Below the pieces are notes generated by a model that worked only from the letters and a program-made list of their open reading frames with translations, was not told the DNA's origin and did no database searches. Positions 36,533-47,318 of a DNA stretch of 64,000 bases are shown one piece after another (positions within the stretch are counted from its first letter, which is position 1; every line of letters starts with the position of its first letter). Origin of the DNA: Armigeres subalbatus (taxonomy: Eukaryota > Arthropoda > Insecta > Diptera > Culicidae). The position numbers and the translations under genes were made by a program. The DNA is taken from positions 296,141,293-296,205,292 of the forward strand of contig NC_085140.1 in the NCBI RefSeq assembly GCF_024139115.2, given 5' to 3'.

Positions 36533-38320
36533 GATTGTACGACAATTCCCCGAATAACAATTCCCCGAATTCAATTTCCCCGAATGCAATTTCCCCGAAT
36601 AACAATTCCCCGAATGTAACATTTCCCCGAATGTAACATTTCCCCGAACGTAACAATTCCCCGAATGTAACATTTCCCCAAATGCATCTCCCTTCTTTTT
36701 GAGTGAGGCACAAGGCGATGGGTATTAAGTAAGCCATGCGAGCAAAGTCGTATGATTGCCGATCCGGAGGTTGCGAGTTCGATTCTCGGTGTGGCCTAAG
36801 ATGCTTCAGGGTGAGAAGCATTTTCGGCTCCTTGTGCACAGTGTATCCATTGTACTTGCTACACAAGACATTCATGCAACTGGCAGGTACCGGAAAGCTT
36901 GCGATAACTGTGGGAATGTCTTCTTGAAATGACCGCGTTTGTCCGGTATAAGATGACAGTAGGAGATAATTCCTTCTTCAGATGATAGCATCGTCCGGTA
37001 TTAGGGGAAAGAAAGTGATAATGTCTTCCTCAAATGAACACATTTGCCCGGTATAAGGCAAAGAGGATAGATAGTCCCTTCTTTAAATGAACTCGTTTGT
37101 CTGGAATAAAGTGAAAAAATTAAACAACGCCTTCTTTAAATGATCGCGTCTGTCCGGTGTAATGAGTCCGCAATATAGCAAAAAGAGGAGATAATTCGTT
37201 TACTAAGCAAGTACCACGCTTGCCAGGCATAATACATGATTGATATGAAGCAATTTTATGTTTCAAAATTGCTGTTATATTACACCACACTTATCTAAGA
37301 AAATGCTTATTTGTTTAATATAACATTCTGAAAAAACGGCATTCTTCCAAAGGTCATTCTGAAAAAGGTAGAATCCAAAAGTCACACCGCGAAAGTTACA
37401 GACCGCCTATCGCAATGTTGAGAAATTGAATTCGACAAAATGTTTTTCGGTGAAATATAATACATTTAATACATATTGCGTAATAGGGGATCTTATATAT
37501 TTTTTCCTTATTATGGCCAAATTCGCCTGCATCAAAATAAGAGATCAGATTAGTCCTTATTCTCATTCTCAATTCATTCATCTTTGCATTATTTCTAGCT
37601 AACGCCTATTTTTGAAGGAACACATCTACCGTTTTCTTACTTTGTAAAACTGCCTTCTTTTAAAGAATGCATCACATCCCCCATTATCCCCCATATTCAG
37701 GACAGATACAGGTTATAAAAGAACGAATAATAACATTCATTATCTGGTGAAACACCCACTGAAGAAGGGACACATTTATCATTGCATTGTTCCGAGCAGA
37801 TGCATTCTTTTTAAAGAAGGAATCACATTCACCATTGCCTCTTTCCGGGCAAACGCATTATTTTTGTTTACAAGGATTCACATCCACCATTGCCTTATAT
37901 ATTTGAAGAAGGTATATGCAGGACAGGAGTATGATTCCGAAGATAGGAAAATATTTACCAATAGGCTTTCGGTCAGAATTGCAGTTTGATTACTATTTTA
38001 GAAAAAAACTACCTTAGAGAACACTGTACTCTGATATCTTTATAATTCAACAACACATCTTGGAGGATCAAGAACTACAAATACTACCAAAGGCTATTCA
38101 GCTATAAGGCTTTCCAATAAGACACTCTTGAATGTATCTTTGAACACTGCTTTTTCGGCCGCATACAGTCGATTGCGAAGATGTGTTTGCAGGTATTTTA
38201 TTTTCGGGGAATTGTTCCATTCGGGGAAATGTTACATTCGGGGAATTGTTACATTCGGGGAAATTGCATTCGGGGAAATTGCATTCGGGGAATTGGTTTT
38301 CGGGGAATTGTCGTACAATC
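36533..38320. mobile_element. Foldback element with minisatellite arms and 9-bp target duplication
   Basis: 1788 bp. Ends are GATTGTACGACAATTCCCCG and its reverse complement at 38301-38320. Exact 9-bp duplication CGATTTTTC at 36524-36532 and 38321-38329. Just inside each end is a minisatellite of AATTCCCCGAATGTAAC-like units (36540-36690, mirrored at 38205-38310). The interior holds a tRNA-like segment (36720-36835, GAGTTCGATTCTCGG), tandem repeats and no transposase. 9-bp duplications are typical of Mutator-like elements; that assignment is inferred. Confidence 0.75.
36900..37190 (+). repeat. Degenerate ~65-bp tandem repeats (CCTTCTTTAAATGA...TTTGTCCGGTATAAG)
   Basis: Four or five units built on a TTCTTTAAATGA block followed by TTTGTCCGGTATAAG. 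Related units recur at 37600-37920 in the other orientation (AAAGAAGGAATCACATTCAC, CCGGGCAAACGC), and in both palindrome arms at 31330-31470 and 34200-34370. It is thus a dispersed minisatellite carried by different elements. Confidence 0.6.
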
Positions 38321-38329
38321 CGATTTTTC

Positions 38330-38783
38330 CTCCCGGTAGCATGGGAGACACTGTAGCCAATCCGTCTGCAACAAAAGTGCAGAAGAGCGCAGCCACCGGT
38401 AATGCAAGCAACGCCGCAAAAAGTTGCTGTCCAACAATATGTATGCCATGTTGAAGGACAATGATGGCGACAATCATCTGGCGAACAGAAAGCATAAGCA
38501 GCAGCATTCGCTGAGCATAGAACATCCGGAGCGGGAGGAGAAGTGCCTGTCGATTTTGGTAAATGGCGTCTGACCTTATGAGTATGGAGATGTTGCCAGA
38601 ACGGGAAGCGCATTTCAAATGTGTGATTGAGTTCATGGATATCCAAAGAATGAGTATAACACTTATAACATTGCAGATACGATACCACTGAAAGCAATTC
38701 TCCACGGCCTCGATGTCATCAACGTAGAAGAACTGAAGGTAGTAACTGTTGGAAGGCGGACTCAAACCCGTGAGTATCTTCAA
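38330..38783 (-). other. Hydrophobic open frame, truncated by the foldback element
   Basis: On the minus strand an open frame from 38783 runs to the foldback end. It has two hydrophobic stretches (NVISVILILWISM; MIVAIIVLQHGIHIVGQQLF followed by AALLALPVAALFC), consistent with membrane segments. I do not recognise the protein. It may be a fragment of a membrane-protein gene, or chance; beyond the insertion the frame does not clearly continue in the 36190-36532 repeat. Confidence 0.2.
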
Positions 38784-39900
38784 GATCGCCAGGCATGATA
38801 AAGACCGGAATTACCGTGGCCAGTTATTCCTGGTTGACCTGCAACAACGGTCGAGTGGTGGAGTAGCAAAAGTACAAACCGATACATCGATACATGTGCC
38901 GCATTGCTTGTATTGTTACTAGTTTGGACTCAGTACGAGGAACTGGCACATGGTCCCGCGGTGCTACAAATGCGGTGAAAAGCACCCCACGCAAGCATGT
39001 GAAAGGATGGGTGAAGCAGATCTCAAGTGCGCAAACTGTGGGGAACAACATCGTGGCACCACCAGGAATGTCCGAAGCGAGCTAGATTCGCAGGAGGGCA
39101 TCTACTCCCAGGCGATCTATGACGGCTCTCCCACCGCTTCAACTTCAACAACGATTGGCAGCTAATTTCCTCGAGGAAAGAAATAGACGTGTCATCACCA
39201 AAACGCACCAAAAACCGATGGTGAACGTCAACGTTCTGGACTTTTGCATCGTGAGATTCGTGATCATCGCTCTTCGCTACAACATAAACTGTCGCATGCT
39301 GCCACTATCACGTTCATTGCGGCGTACTGTCCAACTCAAGGCAAAACCGATGGAACATCGGCCGTTTTTCGGAGGGACATCGTCAAGCTAACGCGACAAC
39401 GGCGCCAATATGGAGGAAGGCCACTACACGATCCTGAGCCCGGATTCCCCACTCGGCTGAGTCGGTCCGGCAGTCGACTTGCATGCATCACGAACATGAT
39501 TGACCATATCTCGCAGCCGGGCATCTACCAGGCTCGGGTCATTATCATTATCCAGTGGTGGTGCAAGTGGGCGATCATTCGGCATCAACAGTCCCGGTGA
39601 AACTATCATCGAGTCGGTTCTTAAAGTACGTGGACGACAACATCGACTACCAGTGACATCCGGCTGCACTTGAGGAAATAGACGAGGAGCTCCATGAGAT
39701 TTGATTGGTCTGTGAAATATCACTCACGGGTAGTAGCAACGCCATGGGCTGCCTGCGTTTAAGATACTTTGCAATAGCATGACAAAAATTATCCAGGCCA
39801 GAATCAGAATAAATCAGGCTCAGAAATAGTGATTTTGTCCGATAAGATCCGCGCTCTTACAGCAAGGCGTTCTGGACAATTATCAAAATTGACCTTTTTT
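38755..39900 (+). pseudogene. Degenerate Jockey-type element: ORF1 knuckles and endonuclease
   Basis: About 38780-38860 gives an ORF1 block (FKIARHDKDRNYRGQLFLVD). 38950-39060 gives paired CCHC knuckles (CYKCGEKHPTQAC, CANCGEQH). 39300-39400 gives an endonuclease core (ATITFIAAYCPTQGKTDG, VFRRDIVKLTRQRRQY), then DHISQPG and HPVVVQVGDH-like residues around 39500-39580. Near 39840 DPRSYSKAFWTIIKI matches the region before the RT. Frames shift many times and the RT is missing. It is a different Jockey-type lineage from the copy at 40640. Confidence 0.65.
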
Positions 39901-39909
39901 GTCAAAAAA

Positions 39910-40240
39910 TTGAACCTCGTTTTATTATCTCAGTCGATTCTTTCGCTTATTCAAGGTCAACTTTCCAAATGAACTCATAGTTTTCAAAGCCTCTAACTAT
40001 TTTTAAAATCAAAACAAGAACCGAAAAAGTGCTGCACGTGAGAACCGGTCTGAAAAATTCACCCGATGTTCGTTCAAAATCGGACCAATCTTACAAAACA
40101 GCACTTTTTCGATTTATGTTTTAAATCTTAAAAATTCTTGGAGTCGTCAAAAAATATGGGTTCTTTGGGAAAGTTGACCTTGAATAAGCCAAAGAATCAA
40201 TTAAGTTTTAACTGGAATTTTGAAATAAAAAGCCTCGGTT
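39910..40240. mobile_element. Palindromic MITE, about 330 bp
   Basis: The left half (GATTCTTTCGCTTATTCAAG, GTCAACTTTCC, CGAAAAAGTGCTG) is mirrored on the right (CAGCACTTTTTCG, GGAAAGTTGACC, CTTGAATAAGCCAAAGAATC). Outer limits approximate, near CCTCGTTTTATT / AATAAAAAGCCTCGG. Confidence 0.65.
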
Positions 40241-40639
40241 TATTCCACCTTTGATCCCATTAGACAACAATGACTCTAAGGATCGCTTGATAACTCCTGT
40301 AGAGGTTGCCAAAATAGGTCATAACTTCGATCTTGGACAGAACAGCAGCGAAGCCGAAGTCAACGAGCTTGCTAACAGACCGCATTGTGCTCTTGTTGCC
40401 GTACACTAATTACGTAAGCAATTTTTCTGGCTTCTGGGTGGAGGGGGTGCACCCATGTAAGATTTTCCCATACAAATCATTTTTTATTTATATGGAGCGT
40501 AAGAAAATGGCAGAACCCCACTTATGATCTTTGCTTGGACCCGTGCCTTCGTTTTACTTTGGACCCGTTTGCGGAAGTAAAATTCCGACAAGCGGTGGTT
40601 ATCCTGCAGGGACACCGTTCTGGGAAAAACCTCTTAGAA

Positions 40640-41680
40640 GGTCACGTTTGCACGCTCAGCAATGAGTATTAATAAAAACAAGAGGAAGGAGGAGTCTCTG
40701 AATTTTCCACTTCCTTCGAAGAAACAAGGTTTCAAAACCGTCCTGCCAAAGCGCGGAAGATATTCCTAGCTTAAAAAATAATTCTTCTGCTATCGAACTG
40801 AGTAATCAGTTCGATTTGATTCATGACGAAATTCAGCAAAACGAATCTACCTCTAGCCCAGGTGAAGCTGCAAAGGATTCCGCCAATTGTGGTATATGTT
40901 GCCGAGTTTTCTGTCTTTAGGAATGAGATTTTGAATAACCTTCAGGGGATCAAGGTTTCATTCCAGATTGCCAGGAAGGGTGACTGTCGTGTTTTGTCGG
41001 GATCCTTTGACGATCGCAAACGTCTTCTTCAGTATTTAATTGAGAAACGGCATACATTTTTAACGTACGATGACAAAACTGAACGATTGATCAAAGTCGT
41101 CTTGAAAGGTCTCCCCAGTGATGATAAATCACTGGATGAGATTAAAATTTGAATTTCTCAAGCAAGAACACAATATTGTTTATTGTTATTGTGTTTATGT
41201 CAAGTCAAATTTAACCAGTGTAAGTAACTACAAATACTCGCGACCGTGATTTTTACTCCCGAACAAAATACTGCCCTGCTTTTTGTCTTTGCTCTGCCCG
41301 TACTCGCGAACAAAGCAAGCGTCAGGAAAATGCAGGCAGCAGGATCGCGCGAGTGTGGATTTTTCGGTAGGCCCAATTACACCCTTTTTTCTTACTCGTG
41401 AAACGAGTATTTCCTCCACTGCCTGTGAGAGAAGATTCCAATAAATTTAAATGTGCCAATTGTGGGGCAATCATAAATCAAATTTCTGGGAATGCCCTTC
41501 ACGCAAACAAGTTTTGAATTCCCGTGCATAATTGCCGGATAAACATTTCAAACGCTCAAATTCCGCAATCATTTGCCGGCTGAGCAATTCATACCCACCA
41601 CAACCAACGAAAAAATGTTGCTCCTACCTCTCACTGGGTAGCCAACAGTTCGTCGAATTTTAATTTTTCAAACATGCCTA
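40640..41680 (+). pseudogene. Jockey-type ORF1 (second copy of the family at 2096)
   Basis: Starts with ATGAGTATTAATAAAAACAA at 40663. After a frameshift, an open frame at 40823-41152 encodes a nearly complete PRE_C2HC-like domain (VVYVAEFSVFRNEILNNLQG, VSFQIARKGDCRVLSGSFDD). 41160-41420 is a foreign or rearranged stretch. 41421-41680 resumes with the last CCHC knuckle region (ATGTGCCAATTGTGG, CTGGGAATGCCC) as at 2975-3060. The rest of ORF1 and the start of ORF2 are replaced by an antisense retroelement. DNA similarity to the first copy is high. Confidence 0.8.
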
Positions 41681-43240
41681 CCTATGAGTCTGCTCCATTT
41701 GGCTCGGTCCATGGCTACACTTCGCCAACCACGCAGTCTATGGAGGGTCCGCAAGTCATCTTCCACCTGATCGATCCACCTTGCCCGCTGCGCACCTCGC
41801 CTTCTTGTGCCCGTCGAATCGTTGTCGAGAACCATTTTTACCGGGTTACTGTCCAACATTCTGGCTACGTGCCCGGCCCACCGCAGTCGTCCGATTTTCG
41901 CGGTGTGAACGATGGATGGTTCTCCCAGCAGCTGATGCAACTCGTGGTTCATTCGCCTCCTCCACGTACCATCCGCCATCTGCACCCCACTATAGATGGT
42001 ACGCAGCACTTTCCTTTCGAAAACTCCAAATGCGCGTTGGTCCTCCACGAGCATCGTCCAGGTCTCGTGTCCGTAGAGGACTACCGGTCTAATGAGCGTT
42101 TTGTAGATTGTCAGTTTGGTACGGCGGCGAACTCTATTCGATCGGAGCGTCTTGCGGAGTCCAAAGTACGTACGATTTCCAGCCACTATGCGTCTCCGAA
42201 TTTCTCTGCTGGTATCATTTTCGGAAGTCACCAGTGAGCCGAAGTACACAAATTCTTCTACCACCTCGATTTCGTCACCACCGATGCAAACTCGCGGTGG
42301 CTGACTCACATTGTCTTCTCTTGAACCTCTTCCTATCATGTACTTCGTCTACGACGTGTTGATGACTAGTTCGATCCGCTTGGCTTCCCTCTTCAGTCTG
42401 ATGTAGGCTTCCTCCATCTTCTCAAAGTTACGTGCCATAAAATCTATGTCGTCGGCAAAGCCAAATAGCTGAACGGACTTATTGAAAATTGTACCACTCG
42501 TGTTAATCCCTGCTCTTCGTATTACCCCTTCCAAAGCGATGTTGAATAGCAGACACGAAAGACCATATCCTTGCCGTAGCTCTCTGTGGGTTTCGAAGGG
42601 ACTCGAGAATGCCCCTGAAACTCGAACTACGCACATCACCCGATCCATCGTCGCCTTGATCAGCCGTGTCAGTTTATCTGGAAATCCGTGGGCACGTTGT
42701 ATTCGCGGCATTTCTGCAGTACTTGGCGAATGACGAACAACTGGTCCGTGGTGGAGCGTTCGCCCATAAAACCCGCCTGTTACTGCCCCACAAACTCCCT
42801 TGCAATTAGTGCTAGTCGACAGCATAAAATTAGGGAGAGTACCTTGTAGGCGGCGTTCAGCAATGTGATTGCGCGGTAGTTGCTACAATCCAGCTTATCG
42901 CCCTTTTTGTAGATGGGACACACGACACCTTTCATCCACTCCTGCGACCGAACCTCATCCTCCCAAGCCTTGGTAATCACCCAGTGCAGCGCTCTAGCCA
43001 GTGCCTCACCACCGTGTTTAAACAGCTCTCCTGGTAGTTGATCAACTGCAGGGGCTTTGTTGTTTTTCAGCCGGCCAATCTCCTCCTGGATTTCCTGGAG
43101 ATCCGGAGCCGGTAAAATAATGTCCTGCGCGCGTTCTCCCAGGTCCATCACCATACCGCCATCTTCGTCTGCCACATCGCCATTCAGGTGCTCTTCGTAG
43201 TGCTGCCGCCACCTTTGGATCCGTTTATGTCCTTACACAT
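41670..43240 (-). pseudogene. Antisense non-LTR retrotransposon (RT and C-terminal region), inside the Jockey-type copy
   Basis: Read on the minus strand: 43175-42780 encodes RT fingers (EIGRLKNNKAPAVDQLPGEL, KGVVCPIYKKGDKLDCSNYR, AITLLNAAYKV). 42825-42349 encodes the palm (LRQGYGLSCLLFNIALEGVI, LFGFADDIDFMA; FADD catalytic box). 42339-41668 encodes the thumb/tail (VYFGSLVTSENDTSREIRRR, VVLYGHETWTML, RRLRWAGHVARM-like). Same family as 46684-49380 and 52626-55250. The endonuclease is missing (5' truncation at about 43240), and there is a frame break near 42345 and another near 42790. The clade is not assigned with certainty. Confidence 0.82.
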
Positions 43241-43244
43241 ATTA

Positions 43245-43687
43245 GGCTGTGGCACTCTTCATCAAAAGAGATCCAAATTATGTTATTTACCGACATGATC
43301 ATCTTGACAGCGCCTGTGGTGGGGTCACCATTGTCATTAATAGACGTATCAAACATAAATTATATTCTTCGTTTGAAACCAAAGTTTTCGAAACCTTGGG
43401 AGTTTCTGTTGAAACAAATTTTGGACAATTCTCTTTTATTGCAGCTTACTTGCCTTTCCAGTGCAATGGGCAGCAAAGGAATTTGTTGAAAGCTGATCTT
43501 CAAATTCTAGCTCGCAACAAATCCAAATTTTTCATAATCGGTGACTTCAATGCCAATATTATACTTTTCAATATCCTAATGGCCCAGCTTGTTTTTCATC
43601 CACTCGAAATCTTTCGACAATTGATTTGGTTTTAACTGATTCAAGTCAGCCGTGTGGCCAATTGGTAACTCATGCTGACTTTGACTC
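43245..43687 (+). pseudogene. Jockey-type endonuclease fragment (continuation of 40640)
   Basis: Open frame 43249-43635: LFIKRDPNYVIYRHDHLDSA, CGGVTIVINRRIKHKLYSSF, FFIIGDFNAN. It then shifts to the LTDSSQPCGQLVTHADFDS context also seen at 4675-4735. It is more complete than the first copy here. It ends abruptly at the foldback element beginning at 43688; no RT remains. Confidence 0.8.
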
Positions 43688-46198
43688 GGTTGTAGGACAA
43701 AAGGTCGAAGATCAAAAGGTCGAAGGTCAAAAGGTCGAAGGGTCAAAAGGTCGAAGGGACAAAAGGTCGAAATAAAAAATCTGAGTCAAAAGGTCGAACG
43801 GACAAAAGGTCGAAACAAAAATCTGAGCCAAAAGGTCGCAGGACAAAACGTCGAAGGTCAAAAGGTCGAAGGTCAAAAGGTCGAAAGGACAAAAGGTCGA
43901 AAGGTCAAAAGGTCGAAATAAAAAACAAACTGAACCAAAAGGTCGAAGGTCAAAAGGTTGAAAGGACAAACGGTCGAAAGGTCAAAAGGTCGAAGGGACA
44001 AAAGGTAAAAAAAATCTAAGTCAAAAGGTCGAAGGACAAAAGGTCGAAAGTAAAAACGTCGAAGGACAAAAGGTCGAAAGTAAAAAAGTCAAAGCACAAA
44101 AGTTCTAAAAAACAAAAGATATACATTGTGGGTGTTGGACAAAAATAGAAGGCCAAAAAGTCGAAAATCAAAAACTCGAGGGTTGAAAAAATTAGGCAAA
44201 ACGTCGAGTGTTAATCAACCATTATTTTGCTCATTTATGTTTTACCTGATAATATTTCATTGTTGAATTGTTTCCTTGTTTTAGTCATAGGTCGTTCTTT
44301 CGAGATTCACATATTTATATTTATTTGTGTTTCACCTGATTCCCTTCTTTCAATCAAAGGCTTGTCATTCGAGTTTCGCACATTGATAATTATTTGCGTT
44401 TAACCTTATTTTCATTCTTTTATTCATAATCTTTTCTTTCGAGTTTAGCATTTTTATACCGCAAATGAAATACCAAAAACACTTGAAAACATTTCATTCC
44501 ACAATTTTCCTTTTGTTAAGTCATAGAGGTGTATTGTCAAATCAATATTTTTACCAAAGTATTGCTAGGCTTAATTAATTTTAATTGTAGTTCCTGAAAA
44601 TAGTTCTTCACTCATTTTCATCAAAATTATAATACAAAATATATCATTTTAGCTTAACATAGCATCTTCTCTTGACATTTTTATGTTCTCTTTTATTTTT
44701 ATGTGTTCAAAAAATGATACGTTTTTGTTCACAAAATTTGTTTTTAAGTAACTAGAAACGGATATACATTATACATTTATTTTTATTATTAGAAATCGTT
44801 ACGTTACGCTGTAAAGTTGGGAGGGATATGGAATTGCCAAAATTTGCGTCAGGGAAGATCCACTAATTACGTAACACAAAAATTGGGAATTTTCAAACCC
44901 TCCCTCCCCCCTATGTCTCACTTTTTATAAGAAACATCTAGAAATTTGGTATGCTTCGTCATACTTCGCTCAACTTTTATAGACGCTCCCTTACGTGATT
45001 TGTGAACGTTTGTGTGTTTCATTTTGAAGTCAACTAGTAACCCTCTAATGCCCAAGACCGCCGTCAGACGGGAAACTTTAAATTTTTTTTTAAATTTAAA
45101 ATTGCTCAGATTTCAAAATTGATTTTTTGACCTGTTTTTCATTATTATTTTTTCGACCCTGTTTTCCTTCGACCTTTTGTTATTTCGACCTTTTGCCCTT
45201 TCAATTTTTTGAGATTCGACCTTTTTCTTCTCTTTAATTTTTTTGACTTTCGAGCTTTTGACCTTTGACTTTTTGTCCTTTCGACATTTTATTTTTTCGA
45301 CCTTTTGTTTTCGACTATTTATTCTTTCGACCTTTTGTCATTTCGACCTTTTATCCCTTCGGCCTTTTATCCTTTCGACCTTTTGTTTTTTACTATGTCT
45401 GAAACTTGATTATGCATATGTACAACATGTGATAGATTTAGTTCGGAAAAGGTATTGGAGGGTAACCGCCCCTTCGGTGGGGTTTGATCCCACGACCCCA
45501 GTTCGCATGACAGGTGCTTTCCCTACTAAGCTACGAAGGACCTCCGTCGTCCACCGCAGCTTAGCGGGTACTGATGAAACCAAATTCCCAGCACCAGGTA
45601 CCAGCCGATCTCTCGCAATACATTTTCAGAACTAACTCTCTCAAATGTATTTTTGTACACAATGTCAACCAAGTAGGATGAGTGATCGGCTGGTACCTGG
45701 TGCTGGGAATTTGGTTTCATCAGTACCCGCTAAGCTGCGGTGGACGACGGAGGTCCTTCGTAGCTTAGTAGGGAAAGCACCTGTCATGCGAACTGGGGTC
45801 GTGGGATCAAACCCCACCGAAGGGGCGGTTACCCTCCAATACCTTTTCCGAACTAAATCTATCACATGTTGTACATATGCATAATCAAGTTTCAGACATA
45901 GTAATTAATTTCCACTCCGGGTGGCTTAATACCCGGCATATAGGCAATTAACTTTGAATGTACTTTTGTTTTTGACATTTTTTCCTTTCGACCGTTTGTC
46001 CTTTCGACCTTTTGTCCTTTCCACCTTTTGTCTCTTCGAGCTTTTGTCCCTTCGAGCTTTTGTCCCTTCGACCTTTTGCCCTTTCGACCTTTTGTCCTTT
46101 CGGCCTTTTGTCCTTTCGACCTTTTGTCCTCTCGACATTTTGTCCTTTCGACCTTTTGTCCTTTCGACCTTTTGTCTTTCGACTTTTTGTCCATAACC
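43688..46198. mobile_element. Foldback element with AAAGGTCGA minisatellite arms
   Basis: The left arm (43688-44190) is a tandem run of GGACAAAAGGTCGAA-type units. The right arm (45140-45390 and 45963-46198) is the same in inverse, TTCGACCTTTTGTCC. The outermost GGTTGTAGGACAAAA and (reverse-complemented) GGTTATGGACAAAA ends are similar. The interior has three degenerate 70-90 bp tandem units (44241-44470, TTTCACCTGATT...CTTTCGAGTTTCGCA) and AT-rich DNA, with no transposase. The right arm is split by a SINE-derived insertion. No target duplication found. Confidence 0.7.
45391..45962. mobile_element. SINE-derived insertion containing a perfect 219-bp inverted repeat
   Basis: 572-bp insertion flanked by an 11-bp direct repeat CTTTTGTTTTT (45380-45390, 45963-45973). 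Arms 45392-45610 and 45684-45902 are reverse complements with no mismatch in the stretches I compared, around a 73-bp loop. Each arm carries a tRNA-like region (plus strand on the right: GTAGCTTAGTAGGGAAAGCA, then GTGGGATCAAACCCC). The sequence after the right arm (GGTGGCTTAATACCCGG) recurs after the related SINE at 61995. Confidence 0.7.
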
Positions 46199-46249
46199 CG
46201 GTATAGGCAGTACCAATGAATAATTAGCAAATAAAATTAGTTAAACAAA

Positions 46250-46532
46250 ACTGGTCGCAGTGCTTAGCCTTGCGGTAAAACCCGCGGCTACAAAACAAGA
46301 CCCTACAGAGGGTGGCTAGGTTCGATTCCCGGTGCCGGTCTAGGCAATTTTCGGATTGGAAATTGTCTCGACTTGCCTGGGCATGAAAATATCATCGTGT
46401 TAGCTTTATGATATACGAATGCAAAAATGGTAATCTGGCTTAGAAACCTCGCAGTTAATAACTATGGAAGTGCCTAATGAACACTCTGGGCTCTGTCCCA
46501 GTGTGGGGAGGTAATTCCAATAAGAAGAAGGT
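46250..46532 (+). mobile_element. Feilai-like tRNA-derived SINE
   Basis: tRNA-like head (CTTAGCCTTGCGGTAAAACC), B box GGTTCGATTCCCGGTGCCG, GTCTCGACTTGCCTGGGCAT, TCATCGTGTTAGC, CTCGCAGTTAATAACT, CTCTGTCCCAGTGTGGGGAG and an AATAAGAAGAAG tail. Slightly deleted relative to the copy at 62786. Target duplication uncertain. Confidence 0.85.
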
Positions 46533-46683
46533 CGCCGTGGCACACCCGAACAGGAAAGAAAAAAGTTGCAACATGTCTAAAACATGTTTAGAATTAAAAA
46601 CTACATTTTTTTCTTGAAAAATTAGATTGATCTACAGATTCCTAGCGATTGGATCATCGTTCATTACCTGGATTTTCAGCTAA

Positions 46684-47318
46684 GAGTGCAGACAGATTCT
46701 GGAGGAGAAGGACGCAGCGCGGGCGGTCGCGCTGCAGCAAGGTACCCGGCAGAACGTGGAACGTTATAGACGGAAGCAAAGACAGCAGACCCGCCTTTTT
46801 CAGGAGAAGAAACGCCGCCTGGAAGAAGCGGAGTGCGAGGAGATGGAACAGCTGTGCCGTTCTCAAGAAACACGCAAGTTCTATCAGAAGCTCAACGCAT
46901 CCCGCAAAGGCTTCGTGCCGCGAGCCGAAATGTGCCGGGATAAGGATGGGAGCATCTTGACGGACGAACGTGTGGTGATCGAAAGGTGGAAGCAGCACTA
47001 CGAGGAACATCTGAATGGCGCTGAGAGTACAGGCAGTGAAAGTCAAGGCAGCGGAGGAGATGACTACGTCAGTTCAGCGGACGATGGAAGCCAACCAGCC
47101 CCCACCTTGAGGGAAGTTAAGGATGCCATCCAACAGCTAAAGACCAATAAAGCAGCTGGTAAGGATGGTATCGGAGCTGAGCTCATCAAGATAGGCCCGG
47201 AAAAGCTGGCTACTTGCCTACACAAACTGATAGTCAGAATCTGGGAAACCGAACAGCTACCGGAGGAGTGGAAGGAAGGGGTTGTATGCCCCATCTACAA
47301 GCAAGGCGACAAACTGGA
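46684..47318 (+). pseudogene. Non-LTR retrotransposon, linker and RT N-terminal part (split by TIR element)
   Basis: In-frame and open from 46684, so the 5' end is truncated after the endonuclease. It encodes ILEEKDAARAVALQQGTRQN, FYQKLNASRKGFVPRAEMC, EVKDAIQQLKTNKAAGKDGI, EGVVCPIYKQGDKL. At 47318 the frame is cut by a 737-bp element; the RT resumes at 48056 with ECENFRAITILNAAYK. Family as at 41670 and 52626. No internal stop in this half. Confidence 0.85.

Noticed and set aside
36720..36835. Functional tRNA gene
   Set aside because: Only B-box-like similarity; no cloverleaf with a paired acceptor stem, and it sits in a foldback element. The same applies to the tRNA-like heads at 4020-4092, 45700-45830 and 62009.
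41674..42237. 187-codon plus-strand frame
   Set aside because: Antisense shadow of the minus-strand retroelement.
45243..46230. Phe/Ser/Thr-Cys-Pro-rich and Lys/Arg-rich repeat proteins
   Set aside because: Translations of the AAAGGTCGA minisatellite.
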